A DNA stretch of 64,000 bases from Costus lasius (taxonomy: Eukaryota; Streptophyta; Magnoliopsida; Zingiberales; Costaceae). Shown here one piece after another: positions 57,149 through 64,000 of this stretch. Each line of letters opens with the position of its first letter. Within the stretch, counting starts at the first letter, position 1. The notes beneath the pieces are model-generated. The model was not told where the DNA came from. It saw only the letters and a list, made by a program, of their open reading frames with translations, and did no database searches. Location: contig CM050446.2 in NCBI GenBank assembly GCA_027563935.2, positions 126,062,499 through 126,126,498 on the forward strand, given 5' to 3'. The translations under genes were made by a program, and so were the position numbers.

Positions 57149-57499
57149 TCAGAGTTGCAAATTTGTGGGGTCTGAGAGAGCAAGAACTTCCTCTCTTTCG
57201 ACCCTCTCATCTTCGAAATAGTGCTTGAGGCGGTGCCTGTTAACTGTGAAACTTCCAATTCGTTCTGTCCAAATTGTGATGGCACCATATGGTTGAACTT
57301 TTTGAACTGTAAAAGGACCAGACCATCTCGTGCGAAGCTTTCCAGGAAATAACCAAAGTCTTGAATTAAATAGAAGTACTTTGTCTCCCTCATGAAATTC
57401 CTTCTTTGCAATGCGCTTGTCATGCCAAAACTTGGTGCGTGCTTTGTAGCTCTTGGCAATTTTGGTGGGGTTTGTCAAGGTGGGTCCCAATGGTTCCAT
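57149..57499 (-). pseudogene. Element B integrase C-terminal fragment
   Basis: Contains FHEGDKVLLFNSRLWLFPGKL, RTRWSGPF and NRHRLKHYF, the C-terminal part of a gypsy integrase. It lies only about 35 bases after the protease frame, so reverse transcriptase, RNase H and the integrase core have been lost. The minus-strand GTTGGGAGGCAACCCAAG that usually ends this region is at about 57105-57087. Confidence 0.9.
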
Positions 57500-57532
57500 T
57501 TCTCTTCTGTAGGGCTCAACATTCTGTGTGGC

Positions 57533-57937
57533 CTATTCCACAACGTCCACTCTGCAGCATATACCTGCAAGAGAAGTTTTTTTCAGGGTGTCAGTTAGAT
57601 CAAATTGGATAACACTGCCACCGATGTTTAAATCCAGTTTCCCGTTTTTAACATCGATGACAGCGCCAGCGGTAGCAAGAAAATATCTTCCTAAGATAAT
57701 AGGAAGTCTATCATCCTCGTCAATCTCTAACACAACAAAGTTGGCAGGAATAAAATAATCTCCTACTTTAATGGGTACATCCTCTAAAATACCCACTGGA
57801 CTCCGAACTGATCTATCGGCAAGCTGCAAAGAGATATTAGTCAATTTCAAGTCACCCAACTCCAGCTTTCTACACAGTGATAACGGCATAATGCTGACGC
57901 TCGCTCCTAGATTGCACAGTGCTATCTGGAAGGTCAT
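57533..57937 (-). pseudogene. Element B aspartic protease
   Basis: It has the order of plant retrotransposon proteases, LGASVSIMPLSL, PVGILEDVPIKVGDYFIPA and LPIILGRYFLATAGAVIDV. The catalytic Asp of the usual DLGAS is Asn here (CNLGAS), so it should be inactive. Confidence 0.9.
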
Positions 57938-58000
57938 CTCTCCTATGTGGCATGGTATGGAAAAGTTGCCAGGGTCCTTGAGTTTCTGTGGAAGCTTATT

Positions 58001-59883
58001 TTACAAAATTGCACTGCACTCCTCAGTAAGTGCGACAGTTCCTTGGTCTTCCATCTTCCTTTTATTTGAGAGGATGTCGTTTAGGAACTTCGCATAGGTC
58101 GACATCTGCGAAAGGGCATCAACAAAGGGAATGTTAATATAAAGTTTTTTCAATGCTTCCAAAAACTTACCGAACTGCTTGTCCAATTTGGCTTTGACAA
58201 GCCTTTGTGGAAAAGGAATCGGTGGCTTGTATGCAGGCGGTCCCACGTAGGGCCGCTCCTCTTCAACTGGTTCAGGTGCCACCGGTGTTGCATCTGACTG
58301 TGGTTCCACAGGTTCTGGTGTCGCTCCATTTCTTCTGTCGTCAGTCGGCATCTTTGGGTCTTCGAGTTGTTTGCCGCTCTGAGTGGAGAATGCATTGCAA
58401 TGTTCCCTCGGGTTTACCTCTAGTTGGGATGAAAGCTTGCCTGGTGCTCTGGAAGACGAGCTAGCTTGCTGGGCTAGCTGACTCTCTAGCATTTTTTTGT
58501 GTGTCTCCAGGGAGTCCATCCTTGTCATCATCAGCTTCGTCATGTCTGTAAGTCCTTCAAGTTGCTTGCTCAAATTTGAATCATTATTGGGCCTTGGCTG
58601 TGGTGGTAGTGCATTATAGTTCCTAGCTTGAAATCCTACTGGTCTGAAATTGTTCTGTTGGGGCTGCCTAAAGTTTCCTTATGGGGGCTGGGCTTGTTGT
58701 GATGGTGCTTGTCCAGGTTGAATTGGTTGAGTTGTCCGGTAAGAGAAATTTGGGTGGTTGCGCCACCCTGGATTGTAGAAGTTAGAATAAGGGTTGTTGT
58801 TAGAGTTGAAATTTTCAACAACATTCAATTGCTCAGAGTTGATCGCAGCCATCTGTCCATCTCCTGCCTGACAATCTGCCCCTGTATGACCTACAACTCC
58901 ATAGACCTCACAAGAAATAGAGTTAATATCCATCGAATTAACAGACCAAGAGTCAAGCTTTCTAGTCAAATTATCCACCTTAGCCGTCAGTGCAGTCAAA
59001 GTGTCAAGGTCATACTTACCTGACTTATTGGTAGAAGTACCTCTCTCAGATGTCTATTGGTGATGGTTAATCGCCATGTCCTCGAGAAGGTTCATTGCAT
59101 CCTCAACTCTCCTATTCATCAAAGCATCTCCTGCTGCAGCATCCACTGTAAGTCTTGTGTTGTAATCCAAACCGCTGTAGAACGTTTGGATCAAAACCCA
59201 AGTCTCAACTCCGTGATGTGGACACATCCTTTGGAGCTCTTTAAACCTCTCCCAAGTTTCGTATAGGGATTCTCCATCCTTTTGCATGAAACTCGTTATT
59301 TGATTTCGCAATTGAATTGTCTTTGATGGGGGAAAGTACTTGGAGAGAAAGGCTTGAGAAAGCTCTACCCATGTGCAGAAGGTAGTGTGTGCAGCCAAGC
59401 TCTCGCTCTGTCCCTCAAAGAGAAGGGAAATAGTCGCAACCTGATAGCATCAGCAGATACACCGTTAATTTTTAGCATGTCACAATATTCTAGAAAAATA
59501 AAGAGGTGCATGTTGGGGTCCTCAAGAGGAGAACCACCAAATTGGTTTTGTTGCACCATAGAAAGAAGAGCAGGTTTTATTTCGAAGTTATTGTCCTCAA
59601 CAGTGGGCCTAGCAATTCCTGATTGAAAACCATAAGCATAGGGAGTAGAATAATCTTTCAATGTCCTACTGTTGTAGTTGTTCCCCATTGGTGGTGGTAC
59701 TCGGTCATTGTTTGCATCAAGCTGAATGTGCTCCATCTGATTTTCTCCTTCTGGATGGTTCATGACTTCTTTCTTCAGAATTTGATTTTGCTTCCTTCTT
59801 GTCCTAAAAGTGCGCTCGATTTCTGGACCAATGTCAAAGAATGTACCTGCCCTATAACTTCTTTGCATAAAATGGTCAGTCAA
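58001..59883 (-). pseudogene. Element B gag, frameshifted
   Basis: Capsid-type protein in several frames on the minus strand: 59883-59365, 59398-59054, 58999-58679 and 58573-58001. Landmarks are IARPTVEDNNFEIKPALL, LRLFPFSLRDRARAWL, FLSKYFPPSKT and TRLTVDAAAGDALMN. The zinc knuckle has lost its second Cys (CEVYGVVGHTGADC), unlike element A. The N-terminal and central parts are clearly homologous to 43269-44741. Confidence 0.93.
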
Positions 59884-60005
59884 AATTATAAAGTTCTAAG
59901 ACAGCGAGTAAATAAAGAGAAAAAGAAAATAGTAGTGTAGTAAAGAAAAACTAACATAAAGCCTAGTCTACCAATTCTCAGAAGTATATTAATATCAACC
60001 GTTGT

Positions 60006-60023
60006 TCCCCGGCAACGGCGCCA
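60006..60023 (-). other. Primer-binding site of element B
   Basis: Minus strand TGGCGCCGTTGCCGGGGA directly after the 5' LTR, the usual Athila/Tat-type tRNA primer site; the same sequence is found after the LTR of element A. Confidence 0.85.
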
Positions 60024-60910
60024 AAAACTTGACACGTCCCGCAAGTGCACGGTTATGTCGAAGTAATATAAAAGATGTCGAATCCCACAGAGAACAAGGT
60101 TGGGTACTAGAAAATCTAAGTTTTAATAGCTAGGCGAATCAAAACGTGGTTTTGAAGACTAAAATAATAAAAAACAAGACAAACAATCACGACGACGACA
60201 GTTGAGAGTAAATATGGGAGAGATATCAGGGCTTTGGTTTTGACCACGATGATGATCTTAATCGTACAAGAAATAATTAAAAATTATTGGTTTTGCACAA
60301 GGAATCTAACCCTAGGGTACAAGGTGCCCTCTCTCGAGTGTACACCCCGGTGTTCGACTTAGAACGACCTCCTACTCTCGCGGTGGATCGTTCTAAGTGA
60401 ACCCAATGAGTTCTATGGCAGATTATGAAACCCTCGAGCGAAGACAAAGCACTCTCGTGTCGAGGTCTCGCAACTTTTACTAAGAGATTCCACCTTTACG
60501 ATCCTCCTCTCGGTATGAATCGTAATGGCTAATACATGAAAATACTCGACCAAGGTAAAATCATGATATAAGCACGTAAAAGTAAAATATGCTCACAATA
60601 CAATCCAAATAATGAAAACTGAAACAAAGTTTGCGATCAAAATCATCAAAGGGCTTCAACCATGCCCCGAAATAGGGTTTACGCTATAATCATCATTGAA
60701 ACGCTCAAAAATATCTCTTTTAACATGGGAAAATCACAAGGAATAGTTTCTAAAGGATAGGAGATAATAAACCGAAACAATCCTGAAGAATCGAGGCGCT
60801 CCGATGATCAGATCTTCGAAAATTGCCCCGGAATCATGTTTTCGCCGTGTTCTTCCGCCCTCGCCGCTTCGTTGTGTGTTTTCTCCATCATTAGGGCTTG
60901 AAAATTAGGG

Positions 60911-60920
60911 CTTTTATATC
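60911..60920 (-). promoter_or_regulatory. TATA box of the element B 5' LTR
   Basis: Minus strand GATATAAAAG, within GGGATATAAAAGCCC, conserved at the same place in the 3' LTR and in the related fragment at 41107-41116. Confidence 0.6.
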
Positions 60921-61047
60921 CCATGCGTTTTCCTTCGAAAGAGCTTTCTATAGAGTCCTTACTTGCCAAATTTGGATGCCAAACGAGTGAGAAATCACCT
61001 AAAATCCGAGTGGAACTCGGTTTGCGCGAGCCTGGGTTGGAATCACG

Positions 61048-61215
61048 GGTGAACCCCATCGGGGTTCACCTGGCTGTGCTTTGCTCTGTGCAGATCTTGG
61101 CCTATAGGAATTCTGGTGAGCCCCACTGGGGTTCACCTGGCCGTGATTCTCTCTGTGAGTTTTGCTGGCTGGCGAAGAAACTAGTGAACCCCATGGACAC
61201 CTGGCCGTATTTTTC
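61048..61215 (-). repeat. Element B LTR palindromic array (5' LTR)
   Basis: Units at 61048, 61115 and 61183 (spacings 67 and 68) with GGTGAACCCCATCGGGGTTC-type cores, followed by CCTGGCTGTG or CCTGGCCGTG. The matching 3' LTR array at about 34983-35200 has one unit reduced to GGTGGCCGTGATT. Confidence 0.92.
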
Positions 61216-61466
61216 AGGTTAACTCCGTTTTGAACCAAATTTGATGTGTAGCTTCTTCTTTGTATAAGAAATCGTCCTATGGCCTCGAAATCTTTAGAAT
61301 ATTTCAAAAAAAGGGTGATTTTACGTGAAATTCCATAAAAGCACCAAAAAGTGAAGATTCCAAAGCATTTAAGCAAATTAGGCCTTAAAGAGTATAAAAG
61401 TGTCAAAATAAGCCTAGATTTAACATGAAATAGCTATGAATATTACTACTAAAATGCTCGGCATCA

Positions 61467-61617
61467 CTTCACTATCCTCTGACATCTTCTCAGGTTTAGC
61501 CGTCTCCTTGGCTTTACATTTGGGCCAGACGTCCTCTGACGCTCCCCTGGTTGTGTGAGTGATCTTTTGAAACTTCAAGCCCTTCTTCACCTTCGCGGGT
61601 GAAGGTGCCGTGCTCAC
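61467..61617 (-). pseudogene. Gypsy element C: gag, N-terminal part
   Basis: Begins MSTAPSPAKVKKGLKFQ, close to the start of element D's gag at 61920, and runs into the element B LTR at 61466. A primer-binding-type sequence (minus strand TGCTATCAGAGC, 61645-61634) lies just before it. It continues, after about 27.5 kb of nested elements, at 33957. Confidence 0.85.
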
Positions 61618-62030
61618 CGTAACACATTAGCCTGCTCTGATAGCAATTGTCACACCCCAGTTGGATCAGCCCTAAACTAGCCCTAAACTGGTATCTTAGG
61701 GTTGTCCGGCGGAACACCAGAGCGTGAACTCCCAAGGGTTTCTGGGTAAAATTTCTCCCCAAATCAGAAACCCTAACTCCCTGATTAAATTTTATACAGA
61801 AACCCTAGGGAGTTCACGCTCTGGTGTTCCGCCGGACAACCCTAAGATACCAGTTTAGGGCTAGTTTAGGGTTGATCCGACCGGGGCATGACAATTGGTA
61901 TCAGAGGCAAGGTTAACGTATGACGGCGAACACGGCACCTTCACCTTCGAAGGTGAAGAAGGGTTTGAAATTCCAGAAGATCACTCACACAGCCAGAGGA
62001 GCGTCAGAGGACGTCTGGCCCAAGCTGGGA
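61520..62030. repeat. Head-to-head inverted repeat of two gypsy 5' ends (C and D)
   Basis: The left arm is about 61520-61768 and the right arm about 61782-62030, with about 13 bases between. Both arms hold the end of an LTR (GGAGTTCACGCTC...GTTCCGCCGGACAACCCTAAG, in opposite orientation), a TGGTATCAGAG-type primer site and the first codons of gag. Confidence 0.93.
61895..61905 (+). other. Primer-binding site of element D
   Basis: TGGTATCAGAG a few bases after the LTR end GGGGCATGACA; a methionine-tRNA type. Confidence 0.75.
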
Positions 62031-63200
62031 AAAGGTAAAGCCAAGGAGAAGGCTGAACTTGAAGAGATGGCGAACCACGGTGATCGTATCGCACAGATTG
62101 AGCAGGTGCTCGGCCTGGCTAGTGCTGGGGACGATGGGATGATTCCTCAGATCGAGAGTCTTCAGAGTACAGTGGAGGCTCAAAGATTGCAGATCCAGAC
62201 TCAGAAGTTGCAGATCGAGTTCCTGCAACAGACTCTGGAGAGTTTGATCGATCAACCAGAGCAGATGGCTCACATGAAGGAGGAGATGCATGAAGAGATC
62301 ACGGTATTGCGTTTGACCCTAACGCAAGTATCGCGATCGACGGCAGCACTGGCAGAGTAGGAGGCTTCTAAGCTGAAGGTACGAGTACCTGAGCCAGCGA
62401 CATTCGGGGGGGGGGGGGGCGATCGTCCAGAGAGGTGGAAAACTTCATCTGGGACATGGAGCAGCTATTCTCTACTAGCCGTGTTTCAGAAGAAGACAGT
62501 GTGCGGGTGTGCATCGCATACCTCATAGGCGACGCGAAACTTTGGTGGCGAACGAAAGTCAGCTCGACATCGGGGGCTACTAGCTGGCCTTGGGAGACTT
62601 TCCGTGAGGAACTGTGGCGGCAGTTTCTTCTCAGAAATTCGGCGGACTAAGCTCATGGAAAGATAGATCGACTGAGGCACACGAGGTCGATCCAGAAGTA
62701 CGTTAGGGCGTTCTCCACGTTGATGCTGGAGCTACCAGACATGGCGGAGGGTGATCGGAAGTACCTCATCATCCGGAACCTTCAGCCATGGGTGGAAGTG
62801 GAGGTTCTACCGCACTCCCCACTTGATTGGAGGGCAGCTGTGGCAGTGGCAGAATCCCTGGTGGATAATAGAAATTTCAGATCAACACCACCAAAGAAAC
62901 AGCGGTTACGACCGAAGCGGAGCTCCCCACGGACCCCACCGAATGCTAGAGTTCTAGAAAGAGGTAGACCCTTATTCCGGCAGAACAGAGGTTCACCGGG
63001 ACAACGAGAGCCAAATCGTCCTGCGGGAAGGACGAATGCAGAGCACAAGCCACAGGGTTGCTTCTTGTGCGGCGGTCCTCACTAGCTTAGGGAGTGCCCC
63101 ACAAGAGAGAAAATAATAGCTATCGTGACGCAAGAACCAGCCGAGGAAGCTAAAGATCACACTGAAGAGGTGAGGATTGGTGGACCACAGCTAGTTCCAC
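61920..63200 (+). pseudogene. Element D gag, frameshifted by a G run
   Basis: Starts MTANTAPSPSKVKKGLKFQ and has a Gln-rich coiled-coil-like part (LQIQTQKLQIEFLQQTLESL). A stop at 62358 and a 14-G run at 62406-62419 shift the frame. The core then continues with VENFIWDMEQLF, WWRTKV, WETFREELWRQF, LIIRNLQPWVEVEVL and a zinc knuckle CFLCGGPH...REC whose middle carries a TAG (63084). Another stop is at 62648. No protease or polymerase follows. Confidence 0.92.
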
Positions 63201-63303
63201 ACACTGCCACGGGAGTGCAGTAGTGTCGGATTGGAGCGATGGTGGCCAGAGATCTGCCCATGACGGACATCGAGGGTGATGTCCAAATTGGGCGGGGGAG
63301 GAT

Positions 63304-64000
63304 TGTTAGGCCTGGGTTAGCCCGGTTCAGCCAAAAGCCCAATGGGCCAAACACTAGCCCAAGACCACACGGCCAGCTTCAATCCAGAGGCCAAATTCCG
63401 CGGTCAACCAAGGGCGTTGACCCAAAATCGCAAATAGACAACGCAGCGGCTCCTTCAGTTGTGTCTGCCACGAGAAGCTCGGGCGCGAGCTCGTCAAGGG
63501 AAGCGGGTGACGCGGTGTGGGCGAGCTCTAGCCGGAAGATTCGGGCGTCGACAGTGTTGAGAGGCGCATGCGGAACGAAGGAGCGGAAGACGCGGGCGAA
63601 GCCCTAATTAGGGCGGAGAGGTGATCCTGGCAGAGGCGACGACCTCTTCTTTAAGAGGAGCAAATGGAGGCGAAAGGGGGGATCTCGACCATCAACACCA
63701 CCACCAACGAGCGGTTGAAAGAGTAGATCCGGTGATCGAATACCATTTGCGGCGATTGAGCGACACCTCTGTGAGGAGTTGGAGAGAGTTGTAACTAGTG
63801 TCTGGGGAGACAAGTGGTGAGGGAGGGGAAGTGGGACGTCGTTGGCAAGGGTCGACGACGGAGAAATTGCTTCTGTAATTTCAATTGGGTGAATAAAACA
63901 GAGCTTTGATCGATCTCCATCTTTCCCTATTCCCGTGAAGTTTCTGTGGCAGCGACGAGATCCCACGGCTCTCGGCGACGTGTTCTCAGCGATTCTAGAC
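63304..64000 (+). repeat. Element D 3' LTR (runs off the window)
   Basis: A polypurine tract GGGCGGGGGAGGA (63290-63302) precedes TGTTAGGCCTGGGTTAGCCC. GAATAAAACAGAGC near 63891 could be a polyadenylation region. It lies about 100 bases after gag, so D is a gag-only element. Confidence 0.7.

Larger units (their letters stand above)
33958..61466 (-). mobile_element. Athila-like Ty3/gypsy element B with nested insertions
   Basis: Its LTRs are 33958-35445 (3') and 60030-61466 (5'), both TGACACGTCCCGC...GGCATCA on the plus strand. Flanks CTCCA (33953-33957) and CTTCA (61467-61471) look like a target duplication with one change. On the minus strand it carries a primer-binding site, gag, protease, an integrase tail fragment, a palindromic array and an ORF1 of the Athila type, then the classic GAGAACAAGCAAAG-type stretch before the 3' LTR. 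Reverse transcriptase, RNase H and the integrase core are missing. Element A (36907-52764) and a solo LTR (53902-56114) are inserted in it. Confidence 0.9.
60030..61466 (-). repeat. Element B 5' LTR
   Basis: 1437 bases with TG...CA ends. Its inner end is followed on the minus strand by the primer-binding site at 60023-60006. Palindromic units lie at 61048, 61115 and 61183. Confidence 0.94.

Noticed and set aside
52766..61466. Endogenous pararetrovirus or other integrated plant virus
   Set aside because: LTRs, primer sites, gag/protease order and target duplications all identify LTR retrotransposons; no movement or viral coat protein was seen.

Overview
This is nuclear DNA from a flowering plant. 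The genes carry plant introns, there is a plastid DNA insert, and most of the window is plant LTR retrotransposons and hAT transposons. The strongly GC-rich, GC-ending codons of the two short intron-less genes (8.7-11.4 kb) beside AT-rich intergenic DNA suggest a monocot, probably not a grass; this is inference only.

Left part (1-20 kb), host genes. A large foldback inverted repeat (1-1185) lies against the surviving 3' part of a DEAD-box RNA helicase gene of the Arabidopsis RH25/RH26/RH31 type (exons 1470-4438). Next come two divergently arranged regulatory genes: a cytokinin-response-factor-type AP2/ERF transcription factor (8673-9650, minus) and an ATL67-like RING-H2 E3 ubiquitin ligase (10795-11424, plus). 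The rest is intergenic DNA with small non-autonomous elements (hAT-like elements at 7.2, 15.1 and 18.9 kb, a TRIM at 12.8 kb), short tandem duplications and a weak, unrecognised two-exon gene remnant near 17.0-17.9 kb.

Middle part (20-33.4 kb). A decayed Ty1/copia element on the minus strand (20193-29677, target duplication ATTCT) has been split by a hAT element (22957-26485) whose transposase is broken. To its right is a degenerate protein phosphatase 1 catalytic-subunit pseudogene (31188-32455) that contains a plastid insert carrying the end of the clpP group II intron and part of a clpP exon.

Right part (33.4-64 kb), a nest of transposons that can be unpacked from target-site duplications. 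A minus-strand gypsy gag (element C) was split by an Athila-like element B (33958-61466, minus). B was split by a second Athila-like element A (36907-52764, plus, duplication CATGT). A was then hit by a hAT element (45920-49843, duplication GTGATGAC) whose 712-codon transposase is uninterrupted. A solo LTR (53902-56114, duplication CGACC) separately split B's ORF1. The 5' LTR of A is itself a patchwork carrying 4.7 kb of other LTR retrotransposon pieces. At the right edge a gag-only gypsy element (D) lies head-to-head with C.

The signal that stands out is a set of tandem arrays of about 60-75 bp units, each holding a GC-rich inverted repeat. In A and B they occur at two separate places, inside the LTR and again downstream of the pol position. 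Each element family has its own arm sequence but keeps the hairpin form and similar spacing. This looks like a structure-conserving, sequence-diversifying component of these retrotransposons.
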